From: Stutzerimonas stutzeri
GTDB lineage: Bacteria > Pseudomonadota > Gammaproteobacteria > Pseudomonadales > Pseudomonadaceae
Direction of reading: 5' to 3'
DNA length: 64,000 nt
Assembly: GCF_024448985.1 (NCBI RefSeq)
Contig: NZ_JAMOII010000004.1
Location: 186,001 to 250,000, forward strand
Part shown: in pieces, positions 41,901-51,941 of the stretch
Layout of the letters: every line of letters begins with the position of its first letter
Position numbering within the stretch: position 1 is the first letter of the stretch
The notes under the pieces: model-generated
Told to the model about the DNA's origin: nothing
What the model saw: the letters and a program-made list of their open reading frames with translations, nothing else
The model's database searches: none
Program-made: the position numbers and the translations under genes

Positions 41901-44900
41901 TCGCTTGCAATTTCGGGTTCGAGAGCGAAGGCTTCGTTCGATGGGACTTCGGTTTCAACCTGACCGATATCGATGCCGGCCGTCGCATCGGTTGGATCCG
42001 CCAGCTCACCGGCCGCAAGCCGGAAGTCGTTCTCGGGGAGTTCCGACAGCTGCGCATCATCACCCGCGACTACCGATTCCTCGCGCGTGAAAGCACCATT
42101 TTCGAACGTCGGCGTAACGCCTTGCCGATAGGCTCGAATACTCTCGATTAGCTCCGCAGCGGTGTCCATCGGCTTGCGTGCTTGCAGTTGTTCCAATTGC
42201 ACTGCCAGATGATCGTGACTGCGCTGCAGCAGCGCGGCAAGGCCGTCCTCATACACGTAGCGACCATCCGAAAGCCCTTCATAAAGGGTTTCAAGCTCAT
42301 GGGCCAAGTCGCCGATCGGTCGGATTTCGGCCATCCGCGCGCCACCCTTGAGGGTGTGCAGATCTCGCAATAGAGCAGATAGTGCCAATTGGTTAGTGGG
42401 GGTACCCAGCCAGCGCTCCAGCGCACCACCGGCACTTTCGAGCAGGTCGACCGCCTCATCGAGGAAGATGTCGACCATTTCCTCGTTCAGGTCGTCCTGA
42501 ACCAAGGATGTGTCGAGAGGCCAGGCTTCGGCTTCGGCTTCGGAAATATCCTCGGCAGCGTCCTCGATAGCGGAGGCCGAAACAGCGGCTTCCGTCTGCA
42601 GGTCCTCAGCAGGGATTTCGTATGTTTGTGGGTCGATCGCCTCGGCGAGCAATTCTTCGAGACGGGCGACCAGTTCAGGCTGACCGGTAACCTGGAGACC
42701 GGCGGCAACCTGATCCATCATGCCAACCAGCGCCTCGTGGGCCTGCTCGACGTCATCGAAGAAGCGCCCGCTGATCGCGAGACGACCATCTTGCACAACG
42801 GCATACAGATTCAGCAGCACCTGGCATAACGCATCGATCTGCGGCAAGTCGGCCATTTGCGCACCACGGCCGAGCGTCGTCAGCTCTTCGAGCAGCGCAG
42901 TCAACTCTTGGCGCTCGGCAGGATGCTCGCGCCAGCGATGCAACAGGTCTTCGGCATCCAGCAGGATGTTCATGCCTTCCGAGAGAAAGAGCGAGATCAT
43001 GCCCGGATCCCGCGGCTCGCCCTGATCGGTGTCACCACGCTCGCTGGCAGCGTCCAGCCGAGCCTGATGCTGCGCATGGACCCGGATGATGAATTCACTG
43101 GCCCCATCGATGGGCGCCAGCGGGTCGCGCTCGAGGTTCTCCAGTCCATGACGCAACAGCTGCTCCGCAGCGTGCAGCAATTCCGCCTCGGCCAGATCCA
43201 TTGGAATCAGGTTGGCCTTGAATTCCTTGACCATTTTTTCCAGTGGAGTGGCGATCTCCGCCACCGGCAGGATCCCAGCCATGTGCGCGCTACCCTTGAG
43301 GGTATGCAACGCTCGCTGCAAGGCGTCGGTGACCGGCTGAGGCAGGCGTTGCGCACAGTCGGCGAGGAAGTCGACCAGCGTACCGAGATGGGCTTCAGCC
43401 TCGTTACGAAAGATCTCCAGCAACTGCGGATCGAGCATTTCTTTAGCTGCAGATTCCGGAGCCGGTGACTCATCGAGCGCTACGCCACCCTGCGGACCAG
43501 GGTCGATCGGCTGCCCCTTAGCGAGCGCGTGGGCGTCGGCCGCTAACCGATCGACATCGTCACGCTGACGCTGTGCCTTCGCTGCAAATTCTTCGACCAG
43601 CGCCGGCATCAGCGCGACCACGTCGGCCACAAGTTTCTTCACGGGCTCACTGGCGTCGATGCTTCGGTCGAGAACGCGATTGAGCAGATTTTCCACCGAC
43701 CAGGCGAGCTCGCCGATGATCAGTGCACGCACCATGCGTCCACTGCCTTTGAGAGTATGGAAGGCTCGCCGCACTTCACCGAGCGCGTCCTTGTCGGCGG
43801 TATCGGCGCACCAGCGTGGCAGGCACTCGCCGATGGTTTCGAGCACTTCGGCCGCCTCCTCGATGAAGACTTCGAGCAGGTCTTCATCGACCGGCTCTTC
43901 ACCCTCAGGCGGTGGCAGCAAGCTTGGCGGAACGTTCTGTGCCGGAGGATTGATCGAGACGACCGGCGCAGCCATGACGTCTTCCATGCTCAGCGCCGGT
44001 TCGACAGTCGTCGGCTGCTCCATCAGCTCAGGCAGGATCACCTCTGGGATGTCGAGCTCTGCCATTTCGGCTTCGCTCCACTCCACCCCATAGCCGAGCG
44101 AGTCTTCGGTCTGCTCGTCGACCGGAATGTTATCGGCAATGTTTTCCGACGCGGACTCCAGCTCGTAGGGCTCGCCCGTCAGGTCGGCGAATTCAGGCTC
44201 GGCTAGAGCCTCGGCAGAGGCTGCTCCTTCTTCGCCACTCCAATCGACGGCCGGCCAGGTAACGTCTGACAATTGCCCATCAGTCGATGCCTGTATCAGG
44301 GCATCGCCCTGACCCGACGGTTCATCTGCCAGCACATCCACCGCAGGTTCGGGCATCAGTATTTCGATATCATCCAGAGGATCGGACAAATCGAGGTCCG
44401 CTTCACGACAGGATTCGTCGCCGGCATCCGGTATTGATTGCTCTCGCAGCGGATAGCCCAGCGTCTGCAGGCTCTCTTCGGCCACGTCGAGAATGAGATC
44501 ACCTTGCGAGCCGCGATCCTCGCTAAGGCGCTCAAGGTAATATTCAACGCTGGTTATGGCATCGGCAAGCGTATCCAGACTCTGCCAATCGGGGATCGCC
44601 TGTGGCTCGAGCAATTGCTCCTGAATATAACTATTGCAGGCATCAAGCAAAGCAGCGGCCCGTGCAAGCGGGACCATTGCAAGCCCGCCTCGTGACTGGG
44701 TCAGCAGCTCCGGCACGCGAGCCAGGTGCTGATGATTCCACTGAGACGCGATGAACTCGATGATCGCATCCTTGGCCTGCTCGAGGCCCGTGCGCGCTTC
44801 GCGGATGACCAGTTGGTGGATCTGCGCGACATCCGTTGTCGGCAGATGACTCTCTTCTCGCCGTTCCTCGGGCGTGCCACCGACCATGCCAGACAGTGTC

Positions 44901-46126
44901 GCCTCGACGTACAGCAGCGCCCCCGCGACATCCATCAGCGCCGCATCGTCAGGCTGCCGCTGCCCTTGCATCAAGCTTTCGATCACCCCGATCTGATCGA
45001 GAATGATCCGGCGTGGCTGACCGAACCCCAACACCGCAAGCGTGTCCGCAATCTGCTTGAGCGGCGACTGCAGCGCGCCAAGCTCGGTCACGCCCATGCG
45101 ATCGCTGCGCACGAACAGATCCAGGCTGTCTTTTACCCGCACCAGTTCTTCGCACAGCGCCGCTACAACCGAACGCATGGCGCCGCGATCCGGCCCTGAC
45201 AGCTGTGCACGCTCTTCATCGACGACGGTGCTGTCGGGCAGTGCATCGTCCAGGCTGTACTCGGCTTTCAAGGCATGGATGCGCGGGGACTGGGTTGGCG
45301 CCTTGGCTATATAGAAAAGTAGATTTTTGGTCAGCTCGTCAGGTGCAGCCTGGTTGATACCATCGGCGCCTTGCGCGACAAGCCGCTTGAGTTCCTTGTC
45401 GACTTGGCGCAGCAGGTTCCGGACCGTGGTGCCGTTGGCGACCGCGCCACTGGCCATCCCCTCGACCACACCCGATGCGACCCGCCACAACGCGCCTAGC
45501 GGTGCATCCTTGCAGAGCATTTCCAGGCGCGCGAACACCCGCGCCATATATCCCAGATTGGTAGGCAGGTCTTGGTTACGGATAACGCCGACCAATGCAA
45601 CTTGCAGCATCTGCCGCAGCTTACGAAGCAGTCCTGGTAGATCAGCGGTTTGCCGCTGGGCCAGAAACTCATCTGCGAGCGCCGGTGCTCGGACAGTCAT
45701 ATTCGGCGAGAACAGACTGGTCTCCGACAACAACTTCTCGCCGCGTGCGGCACGCAGGTCGTTGAGCAACGGAAGCACGACCATCGGCAAGTCACGACGG
45801 GCGCTCTGAATACGGTCGAGGTACACCGGCATCTGCAGAATGGCCTGCATCAGCACTTCTAGCGCTTCGGTCTGGCTGGCGACACGCTCATCCAGCAAGG
45901 CACTTGCAAGCTGCTCCATCTCTTCGGCAAGCAGCGCAGCACCGTAGAACTCGACCATTTGCAAGGTGCCGTGCACCTGATGCACATAGGTCAGGCAGAA
46001 GCGCATCCGTGTCGAGTCCTGTGGGTTTTCGACGAACGCTTCCAAGGCCTGCCGCGCCTGTTTCAGCGTTTCGGCAATTTCGCCCTTCACCCACTCCAGG
46101 GCGACATAATCGTGCCGATCACCCAT
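38990..46126 (-). CDS. chpA: Hybrid chemotaxis kinase ChpA with eight phosphosites
   Basis: A 2378-residue CheA-like hybrid kinase for twitching motility and surface sensing. Six Hpt-type histidines are seen: His52 (HQVHGTLQM), His790, His941, His1257, His1493 and His1636 (all HTLKG). A serine variant, Ser478 (QSRGGLAM), and a threonine variant, Thr1083 (TLGRGAQM), complete the eight-site array of P. aeruginosa ChpA. The kinase core has HMLRNAVDHGIE (N box), DDGAGIN and SGRGVGMDVV, then a CheW-like domain and a C-terminal receiver with Asp2307. The long linkers are acidic. ATG 46126 has GGAG five bases upstream; an ATG seven codons earlier overlaps pilK and is less likely. Confidence 0.96.
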   Translation of the reverse strand: MGDRHDYVALEWVKGEIAETLKQARQALEAFVENPQDSTRMRFCLTYVHQVHGTLQMVEFYGAALLAEEMEQLASALLDERVASQTEALEVLMQAILQMPVYLDRIQSARRDLPMVVLPLLNDLRAARGEKLLSETSLFSPNMTVRAPALADEFLAQRQTADLPGLLRKLRQMLQVALVGVIRNQDLPTNLGYMARVFARLEMLCKDAPLGALWRVASGVVEGMASGAVANGTTVRNLLRQVDKELKRLVAQGADGINQAAPDELTKNLLFYIAKAPTQSPRIHALKAEYSLDDALPDSTVVDEERAQLSGPDRGAMRSVVAALCEELVRVKDSLDLFVRSDRMGVTELGALQSPLKQIADTLAVLGFGQPRRIILDQIGVIESLMQGQRQPDDAALMDVAGALLYVEATLSGMVGGTPEERREESHLPTTDVAQIHQLVIREARTGLEQAKDAIIEFIASQWNHQHLARVPELLTQSRGGLAMVPLARAAALLDACNSYIQEQLLEPQAIPDWQSLDTLADAITSVEYYLERLSEDRGSQGDLILDVAEESLQTLGYPLREQSIPDAGDESCREADLDLSDPLDDIEILMPEPAVDVLADEPSGQGDALIQASTDGQLSDVTWPAVDWSGEEGAASAEALAEPEFADLTGEPYELESASENIADNIPVDEQTEDSLGYGVEWSEAEMAELDIPEVILPELMEQPTTVEPALSMEDVMAAPVVSINPPAQNVPPSLLPPPEGEEPVDEDLLEVFIEEAAEVLETIGECLPRWCADTADKDALGEVRRAFHTLKGSGRMVRALIIGELAWSVENLLNRVLDRSIDASEPVKKLVADVVALMPALVEEFAAKAQRQRDDVDRLAADAHALAKGQPIDPGPQGGVALDESPAPESAAKEMLDPQLLEIFRNEAEAHLGTLVDFLADCAQRLPQPVTDALQRALHTLKGSAHMAGILPVAEIATPLEKMVKEFKANLIPMDLAEAELLHAAEQLLRHGLENLERDPLAPIDGASEFIIRVHAQHQARLDAASERGDTDQGEPRDPGMISLFLSEGMNILLDAEDLLHRWREHPAERQELTALLEELTTLGRGAQMADLPQIDALCQVLLNLYAVVQDGRLAISGRFFDDVEQAHEALVGMMDQVAAGLQVTGQPELVARLEELLAEAIDPQTYEIPAEDLQTEAAVSASAIEDAAEDISEAEAEAWPLDTSLVQDDLNEEMVDIFLDEAVDLLESAGGALERWLGTPTNQLALSALLRDLHTLKGGARMAEIRPIGDLAHELETLYEGLSDGRYVYEDGLAALLQRSHDHLAVQLEQLQARKPMDTAAELIESIRAYRQGVTPTFENGAFTREESVVAGDDAQLSELPENDFRLAAGELADPTDATAGIDIGQVETEVPSNEAFALEPEIASEDALQHAANELDPEQFETVEEKVPTEMAEPAKTAAEGWEERDPELAEIFLEEGFDIIERAGASLQRWMEDVDNTYEVEALQRDLHTLKGGARMADIREIGDLAHELEYLYEGLCAGSYRASPSLFTLLQSCHDRLAAMLDAVRAYRELPSGLDLIETIRRFRANPEEQLSMPSSVALTSAQDAAEAEILDIFVEEADELLEEMESALGRWEATRDGVAPLADMMRVLHTLKGGARLAAQGRLGDMAHDLEHRLGEAQLQGESWTDSLFLDVQAGYDGLLKEVESMRSRLSSEPEVVFTEQMPEGVEDQPQSPVIVLETPIVAASVQAPTTNTPAKVLPFVRKAEQAALDAASRRAPQELVKVPAELLEGLVNLAGETSIFRGRVEQQVSDVGFTLSEMEATIERVRDQLRRLDTETQAQILSRYQAEAERAGYDDFDPLEMDRHSQLQQLSRALFESASDLLDLKETLAARNRDAETLLLQQARVNTELQEGLMRTRMVPFDRLVPRLRRIVRQVAGELGKQVEFHVGNATGEMDRSVLERIVAPLEHMLRNAVDHGIETAAKRVAAGKPEQGNIRLDLTREGGDIVLALSDDGAGINLEAVRRKALERGLMVPGNDLSDHEILQFILEAGFSTAEQVTQISGRGVGMDVVHSEVKQLGGSMSIESTLGSGTRFLIRLPFTVSVNRALMVYSGEDLYAIPLNTIEGIVRVSPYELEAYYQPGASRFEYAGQTYELRYLGELLNNGQRPKLVGQSLPLPVILVRSNEHSVAVQVDSLAGSREIVVKSLGPQFATVPGISGATILGDGRVVVILDLLATIRVLHAHLLTQQQPLRLLGNEEPVEPEVDRPTLVMVVDDSVTVRKVTSRLLERNGMNVMTAKDGVDAITQLQERKPDIMLLDIEMPRMDGFEVATLVRHDEQLKDLPIIMITSRTGEKHRDRAMGIGVNEYLGKPYQESLLLEAIQQLVTRHE

Positions 46127-46137
46127 AGCGACTCCGC

Positions 46138-47004
46138 TCATAAACATTTCCGGGTAAAAGCCAAAACCTGACTATCAGCCACCGGCACCAGCTCCGGGTG
46201 CTGCCAGCCGACTACCTCTCCCGCACCAATGACCAGCAACCCTCCCGGCGCCAGGCGTTCAGCCAGACGATTGAGGATTTCGCGGCGGCGCCAGCGACGG
46301 AAGTAAATCAACAGGTTCTGACAAAAGATGACGTCCATATTGGACATGGGCGCGCCGGCCAGCTCCAGCACGTTAAGCCTGGCGAAGCACACACGTGCCG
46401 CCAAGCTGGGTAACACTTGAAAACGATCATCCGGCAGCAACTGGAAATAGCGTTCTCGCAGGTCCGAAGCCAGGTGTTCAAGTCGACGATGACTGTAGAA
46501 GCCATCCCGCGACCGTGCCAAGGCGCTGAGACTGATATCGGTGCCGATCACGCCGTATTGCGCCTCGTCGCCGCTGCGTGTCAGCGCCTCGGCAGCACAG
46601 ATCGCCAACGAGTAAGTTTCCTCACCGCTCGCACAACCGACGCTCCATAACGACCAGGGCTGCGCATCGTTGCGCACGTCGCAGCGTTGCTGCATGTAGC
46701 GCGAAAGCAGCGCAAACGAAGGCGGGTGGCGAAAGAAGCGGGTTTCCTGCACCGTCAGGCGGTCCATCAGGGACGACCACTCCACCGCGCCCCGTGGCCC
46801 ATCGGTAACCTGACGATAGTAGCTGGCGTAATCAGCCACACCGACTTCGCGCATACGGCTGCTCAGGTTCGCTTGCAGGAAAGCTCGTCGTTGCTCCGTG
46901 ACCACCATGCCGGAGCGTTCTTCGAGCAACGCCTGCCAATCATGGAACTCCGCTGACGACATATCGGCCAAGGGTCTCAGTGACCAGTCAACGCTTGGCT
47001 GCAT
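46138..47004 (-). CDS. pilK: Chemoreceptor methyltransferase PilK
   Basis: A CheR-family protein of 288 residues that would methylate PilJ glutamates using SAM. Recognisable: LTVQETRFFRHPPSF, WSVGCASGEETYSLAI (SAM-binding motif I) and MDVIFCQNLLIYF. I choose ATG 47004, which has GAGGGG six bases upstream; an ATG at 47022 would add six residues but lacks a ribosome site. It lies between pilJ and chpA in the same order as in P. aeruginosa. Confidence 0.93.
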   Translation of the reverse strand: MQPSVDWSLRPLADMSSAEFHDWQALLEERSGMVVTEQRRAFLQANLSSRMREVGVADYASYYRQVTDGPRGAVEWSSLMDRLTVQETRFFRHPPSFALLSRYMQQRCDVRNDAQPWSLWSVGCASGEETYSLAICAAEALTRSGDEAQYGVIGTDISLSALARSRDGFYSHRRLEHLASDLRERYFQLLPDDRFQVLPSLAARVCFARLNVLELAGAPMSNMDVIFCQNLLIYFRRWRRREILNRLAERLAPGGLLVIGAGEVVGWQHPELVPVADSQVLAFTRKCL

Positions 47005-47063
47005 GCCCTGCCCCTCACTCATGAACGTTCACGGCTGCCGTCATCCGGCTGCCGTGTTCTCAA

Positions 47064-49112
47064 TCAGGCCTGTTCCTGCGTTTCCGGCAAGGTAAAGCCG
47101 GAAACCGAATGCCGCATTTCGTTGGCCATCTTCGCGAGATTACCAATGCTCTTCGCGGTCGCGGTGGTGCCCGACGAGGTTTGCGAGGTGATTTCCTGGA
47201 TGACGTTCATGGTGTTGGAAATATGACCGGCCGAAGACGCCTGCTGGCGAGCGGCATTGGAAATATTCTGGATGAGTGCCGCGAGGCTCCTCGATACCTT
47301 CTCGATCTCCTCGAGCGCGACACCCGCGTCCTGTGCCAGACGAGCGCCTCGTACCACTTCGGAGGTGGTCTGCTCCATGGAGATAACGGCTTCGTTGGTG
47401 TCGGTCTGAATGGTCTTGACCAGCGCTTCGATCTGCTTGGTTGCAGCGGAAGAACGCTCAGCAAGACGCTGTACTTCGTCCGCAACCACCGCGAAGCCTC
47501 GGCCCGCGTCGCCGGCCATGGATGCCTGGATGGCTGCGTTCAGTGCGAGGATGTTGGTCTGGTCGGCAATGTCGTTAATCAGACTTACGATGTCACCGAT
47601 CTCCTGGGAGGACTCACCGAGACGCTTGATCCGCTTGGAGGTGTCCTGAATCTGTTCACGGATGTTATCCATGCCGGTAATGGTGTTGTGAACGACCTCG
47701 TTACCCTTGTTGGCAATGGCTACCGAGCGTTCCGCTACCGCGGACGACTCGGCGGCGTTAGCAGATACCTGGTCAATCGAGACAGCCATTTCGTTGATGG
47801 CCGCCGAGGCCCCGGCGATCTCCTGAGCCTGGTGCTCGGACGCCTCGGCTAGATGCATCGCGGTCGCCTGCGTCTCCTGCGCCGCACCCGATACCTGAAC
47901 GGCAGTCTGGTTAATTGTCTCGACCAGATCACGCAGCTGGTCGATGGAGTAGTTGATCGAGTCGGCGATGGCGCCGGTAAAGTCTTCGGTAACCGTAGCG
48001 GCCACTGTAAGGTCACCGTCAGCCAAGTCGCCGATTTCATCGAGCAGACGCAGAATCGCCGTCTGGTTACGCTCGTTCTTTTCCGCTGTCTCAGTCAGAC
48101 GACGACGCGTTTCCTGCACCATGACCAGACCGATCAGCAGAATCGACGCAAGGGCCAGCGCACCGAGAACATAACCAGCGAGGGTATTGACGTAACGGGC
48201 GTCGGCACGCGCCTGTAGGCCCTGGGTCAGCACGGAAGTCTTTTCAAGCAGCGTTTGCGATACCTCGAAAATGCTGTTCGACGATTCGCGCACCTGGAAC
48301 AGTTCAGGTGAGGTTTCGAGGATCTCGTCCACCGAGCCGGAAACGAACTGGAACAGTTCGGAAATCGCGGCCAGACGATCCAGCGCTTCGACATCGTTAA
48401 CGCGGGTGATGCCCATGGCTTCATTGCCTTCGAGCATCGCCGTGAGTACACGACCGAACAGGCTGGCATCACGGCCGAACATGTCGGCGGCCTGAACCGA
48501 GTCCTGGTCACCAGACAGCACCTTGTTCACCGAACCCAGAATACGTTCCGCAAGCAGCGACTGGCGCTGAGCAACCGAAACCTGAGCCGCCGGCGCACCA
48601 CTCTCGAGAAGGATATCGACGACCTCTTCGTACTCAACCTGCAGCTGCGGGATGGTTTCGGCGAGGGTCGCGGCGACCTGATGCAGCGACAGTACGGTTT
48701 GTTCGCTGGCGAGGATCGCGTCGGTGTTCTGCCGCAACGTATCCCAGTCCTGCTGTACCGTGGCCACTTCTGCCTGGAGCGACTGCGGAACGGCGGGTAG
48801 GCCGATACGGTCGTCACCTTCGGACAGATAACCCCAGCGCTGGCTGAAGTCGTTTCGTGCGTCTTTCAGCGAGGCGAACGCGTCCGGCGTACCGGCGGCC
48901 GCTTCCACCGCGTTCTTCGCGATGCGCTGGGACAGAACTCGCAGCTCACCTGCGTGTCCTATGTATTCGTTGTCATAGTCGGCCTGGGTATTGATGTACG
49001 CGAAGTTCACGAACAACAGCACCATCGACACGATCAGAAGGATAAACAGCCCGGCGATCAACGTATTGCTACGCACCCCTGCCAGCAATGCTTTTGCGTT
49101 CATTTTTTTCAT
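47064..49112 (-). CDS. pilJ: Type IV pilus chemoreceptor PilJ
   Basis: A 682-residue methyl-accepting chemoreceptor. A first membrane helix lies near residues 15-40 and a second near 306-330 ([19 protein letters not shown]). The periplasmic part between them has two PilJ-type helical sensor repeats. A HAMP-like stretch follows, then the long signalling hairpin with tip region [18 protein letters not shown]. It senses pilus or surface signals and feeds PilI/ChpC-ChpA. A second ATG three codons inside is possible. Confidence 0.95.
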   Translation of the reverse strand: MKKMNAKALLAGVRSNTLIAGLFILLIVSMVLLFVNFAYINTQADYDNEYIGHAGELRVLSQRIAKNAVEAAAGTPDAFASLKDARNDFSQRWGYLSEGDDRIGLPAVPQSLQAEVATVQQDWDTLRQNTDAILASEQTVLSLHQVAATLAETIPQLQVEYEEVVDILLESGAPAAQVSVAQRQSLLAERILGSVNKVLSGDQDSVQAADMFGRDASLFGRVLTAMLEGNEAMGITRVNDVEALDRLAAISELFQFVSGSVDEILETSPELFQVRESSNSIFEVSQTLLEKTSVLTQGLQARADARYVNTLAGYVLGALALASILLIGLVMVQETRRRLTETAEKNERNQTAILRLLDEIGDLADGDLTVAATVTEDFTGAIADSINYSIDQLRDLVETINQTAVQVSGAAQETQATAMHLAEASEHQAQEIAGASAAINEMAVSIDQVSANAAESSAVAERSVAIANKGNEVVHNTITGMDNIREQIQDTSKRIKRLGESSQEIGDIVSLINDIADQTNILALNAAIQASMAGDAGRGFAVVADEVQRLAERSSAATKQIEALVKTIQTDTNEAVISMEQTTSEVVRGARLAQDAGVALEEIEKVSRSLAALIQNISNAARQQASSAGHISNTMNVIQEITSQTSSGTTATAKSIGNLAKMANEMRHSVSGFTLPETQEQA

Positions 49113-49191
49113 TTTTTCCGGCCCCCGCCTGGACCACCCGTACGTTTCCTTCCAAGAACCAAAAGGCCGGCATCAGCCGACCCCACCTAAA

Positions 49192-49728
49192 TCAATACGC
49201 CACGTCCAGAAATGTCTGATGCGCGGCAAGCGCGTGCGGACTGAAGACCAGCCAGGGCTGCTCACGCTGAAAGACACCATGAATGAAGGGCTGAATCGAC
49301 GCCTCGACCGGTGGCAACTGCTCGGAGAAGGCATCTACCGGGAAATATTGCATGCCGAACACTTCATCGACCGTAAGTCCCGCAAACACCTCCCGGTGAT
49401 CGACCACCAGCACGCGCCGCTGCTTGCGCAGCGCCGACAATTCCAGGCCGAAATAGCCGCACAGATCCATGATCGGCAATAGCCTACCGCGCACGTTCGC
49501 CACGCCTTTGACCCAGGCTTTCACACCGGGTAGCAAGGTATAGCGTGGTTCATGGAGTATTTCGCCGACCTCCCCCATCGGAGCAACGAACAGTCGCCCC
49601 CCCATCCGAAAACCGATACCAGCCCAAGTCTGAATAGCCTCCTGCTGCGAAGGCAGTCCGGCGGCCATCGTGCGGCAACGAGCATCAATCTCCAGGAGTC
49701 GCTGAAACGGCGTAGGCGTATCCGACAT
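49192..49728 (-). CDS. pilI: CheW-like adaptor PilI
   Basis: A 178-residue CheW-domain adaptor joining PilJ to ChpA. The strongly conserved stretch GIGFRMGGRLFVAPMGEVGEI is followed by VKGVANVRGRLLPIMDL and the C-terminal PFIHGVFQREQPWLVF. I use ATG 49728 (MSDTPTP), which agrees with the family start; an ATG four codons upstream and a TTG further out are less likely. Confidence 0.94.
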   Translation of the reverse strand: MSDTPTPFQRLLEIDARCRTMAAGLPSQQEAIQTWAGIGFRMGGRLFVAPMGEVGEILHEPRYTLLPGVKAWVKGVANVRGRLLPIMDLCGYFGLELSALRKQRRVLVVDHREVFAGLTVDEVFGMQYFPVDAFSEQLPPVEASIQPFIHGVFQREQPWLVFSPHALAAHQTFLDVAY

Positions 49729-49766
49729 TGCTGGCAACATCCCTTGTTCGATTTGCAAGCCGCCGA

Positions 49767-50132
49767 TTAACCGGCGAGTACCGCGTTCAGGGTCTTCAGC
49801 AGTGTCGCTTCATCTACCGGCTTGGTCAGGTAATCCTTGGCGCCTTGACGCTTTCCCCAGACCTTATCGGTTTCCTGATCCTTGGTCGTCACAATGATCA
49901 CCGGAATGTGACTGGTTTCAGCATCTTTGGTCAGTTGGCGAGTAGCCTGAAAGCCATTCAGGCCAGGCATGACGATGTCCATCAGGACCGCATCGGGTTT
50001 TTCCTGACGCGCGAGTGCTACGCCATCGGCACCGTTTTCGGCTTTCAGAACGACATGACCATGCTTTTCCAGCATGGCCGTCAACTTGTACATCTCGGTC
50101 GGCGAGTCATCAACAATCAGAACGCGAGCCAT
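49767..50132 (-). CDS. pilH: Twitching response regulator PilH
   Basis: A 121-residue single-domain CheY-like regulator. Asp8/Asp9 (VDDS), phospho-acceptor Asp52 in VLMDIVMPG, Thr in VTTKD and the Lys-Pro of YLTKPVD are present. In P. aeruginosa PilH opposes PilG and affects pilus retraction by PilT. GGAGA precedes ATG 50132. The wider open frame upstream is the pilG-pilH spacer and is not coding. Confidence 0.94.
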   Translation of the reverse strand: MARVLIVDDSPTEMYKLTAMLEKHGHVVLKAENGADGVALARQEKPDAVLMDIVMPGLNGFQATRQLTKDAETSHIPVIIVTTKDQETDKVWGKRQGAKDYLTKPVDEATLLKTLNAVLAG

Positions 50133-50175
50133 GATTTCTCCACGGAAAGGCTTCAGCGGCACACAGGGCCGAACT

Positions 50176-50583
50176 TCAGGATACTTGCTCTGTCGGCGCA
50201 AAATCAGGCACGTGAGCCTTGATAGCACCGAGCAACTCTTCTTTGCTGAAAGGCTTGGTGAGGTATTGATCCGACCCCACAATCCGCCCTTTGGCCTTGT
50301 CGAACAGGCCATCTTTGGACGACAGCATGATTACCGGCGTGGACTTGAACGAACTGTTGTTCTTGATCAGCGCGCAAGTCTGATAACCATCAAGCCGAGG
50401 CATCATGATATCGACGAAAATGATGCGCGGGCGGCTATCCGCTATCTTGGCGAGCGCATCGAAGCCATCCACCGCCGTGATCACATCACAACCAACCTTC
50501 TTCAGCAGCGTTTCGGCGGTCCGACGAATCGTTTTCGAATCGTCGATCACCATGACCTTCAAGCCCTCGGAGTGCTGTTCCAT
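50176..50583 (-). CDS. pilG: Twitching response regulator PilG
   Basis: A 135-residue CheY-like regulator and first gene of the Chp operon. The acidic pair is in MVIDDSKTIRR, the phospho-acceptor Asp is in IIFVDIMMPRLDG, and the switch Lys is in YLTKPFSKEEL. It promotes pilus extension and raises cAMP signalling in P. aeruginosa. The 5' region is shared with the divergent gshB gene. Confidence 0.95.
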   Translation of the reverse strand: MEQHSEGLKVMVIDDSKTIRRTAETLLKKVGCDVITAVDGFDALAKIADSRPRIIFVDIMMPRLDGYQTCALIKNNSSFKSTPVIMLSSKDGLFDKAKGRIVGSDQYLTKPFSKEELLGAIKAHVPDFAPTEQVS

Positions 50584-50818
50584 TTCGCCCTACCATCGCC
50601 TCGGTGAGTCGTAGTTTATCGTTATGTCAGTGCGCTAGAGGACCTGCCATCGATGGGCTGCACCCAATCGCCGGACCTTTTTAGCACACTCCTCAAATGC
50701 AAGCCATCCGCCACCGTAGCAGCGGGATTTTCCTTGACCCAACGCACATCCACCGCCAATCTGCGTCGACATTTCAGCCTCGGCAGCCCTGCTCTGCCCC
50801 CTCGTTGGAGATCATCAC

Positions 50819-51769
50819 ATGACTGTTCGCGTCGGGATCATCATGGACCCAATCGCGCAGATCGCATTCAAGAAGGACAGCTCCCTGGCCATGCTGCTGG
50901 CAGCCCAGGCTCGCAGCTGGACGATCTACTATATGGAGCAGCGCGACCTGTACCAGCTCGGCGGCGAAGCACGCGCCCGTATGCGCCCGCTCGAGGTCTT
51001 CAACGACCCCCAGCACTGGTACGAAACTGGCGAGGAGCTTGACAGCCCTCTGGCCGAGCTCGACGTCATCCTGATGCGCAAGGACCCGCCTTTCAACAGC
51101 GAATACATATACGCGACCTATTTGCTGGAACTCGCCGAACAAGCCGGCACGCTGGTAGTAAACCGACCGCAGAGCCTGCGCGATTGCAACGAGAAGTTCT
51201 TTGCGACCCAATTTCCGCAGTGCACACCGCCAACGCTTGTCAGCCGACGGTCCGACATTCTGCGGGAGTTCGCCCGCGAGCAGCGTGACATCATTCTCAA
51301 ACCACTGGATGAAATGGGCGGCGCCTCGATTTTCCGCCACCGCGAAGGGGACCCCAACCTTTCAGTGATCCTCGAAGTACTGACTGAACACGGCAACCGC
51401 CAGATCATGGCACAACGCTACATCCCGGCCATCAAGGATGGCGACAAGCGAATTCTGATGATCGATGGCGAACCGGTGCCCTACTGCCTGGCGCGCATTC
51501 CGGCAGCCGGCGAAACCCGTGGCAACCTTGCCGCTGGCGGGCGCGGCGTCGCACAACCGCTATCCGACCGCGACCGAGAGATCGCAGCCATCGTCGGGCC
51601 GGAGCTGCGCAAGCGCGGGCTGCTGTTCGTCGGGCTGGACGTGATCGGTGACTTCCTTACTGAAATCAACATCACCAGCCCAACCTGCATTCGCGAGATC
51701 GACAATGCGTTCGACACGCGCATCGGGGAACGTCTGATGGATGCGATCGCCGGAAAGCTGAAGCGCTAA
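50819..51769 (+). CDS. gshB: Glutathione synthetase
   Basis: A 316-residue ATP-grasp ligase joining gamma-glutamylcysteine and glycine. Typical segments: RVGIIMDPIAQIAFKKDSS at the N-terminus, LMRKDPPFNSEYIY, NRPQSLRDCNEKFF, ILKPLDEMGGASIFR, and AGETRGNLAAGGRGVA near the C-terminus. TTGGAG precedes ATG. The 235-bp gap to pilG contains both divergent promoters, though I cannot fix them. Confidence 0.97.
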   Translation: MTVRVGIIMDPIAQIAFKKDSSLAMLLAAQARSWTIYYMEQRDLYQLGGEARARMRPLEVFNDPQHWYETGEELDSPLAELDVILMRKDPPFNSEYIYATYLLELAEQAGTLVVNRPQSLRDCNEKFFATQFPQCTPPTLVSRRSDILREFAREQRDIILKPLDEMGGASIFRHREGDPNLSVILEVLTEHGNRQIMAQRYIPAIKDGDKRILMIDGEPVPYCLARIPAAGETRGNLAAGGRGVAQPLSDRDREIAAIVGPELRKRGLLFVGLDVIGDFLTEINITSPTCIREIDNAFDTRIGERLMDAIAGKLKR

Positions 51770-51771
51770 AA

Positions 51772-51903
51772 GCTAAAAGCTGGAAGCTGGAAGCTGGAAG
51801 CTGGAACTGCCAGCTCTTTGTCTCCCAGCTTCAAGCTTCTAATCGCTTTTCTATGACCGAGCTATCAGCTTTGAGTTTGAAGCTTGCGGCCTCAAGCTCA
51901 AAG
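51772..51903. repeat. Heptamer repeat cluster gshB/tonB
   Basis: Three exact GGAAGCT heptamers (51782-51802) with flanking partial copies are followed by inverted CAGCTTCAAGCTTCT units. A second hairpin, CTTTGAG...GCTTG with CAAGC...CTCAAAG (51869-51903), follows. Together they occupy nearly all of the gap before tonB. Confidence 0.75.
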
Positions 51904-51941
51904 TCGGCAGACTGCGCGCACCTCTAGCCGACCGAATTTAG

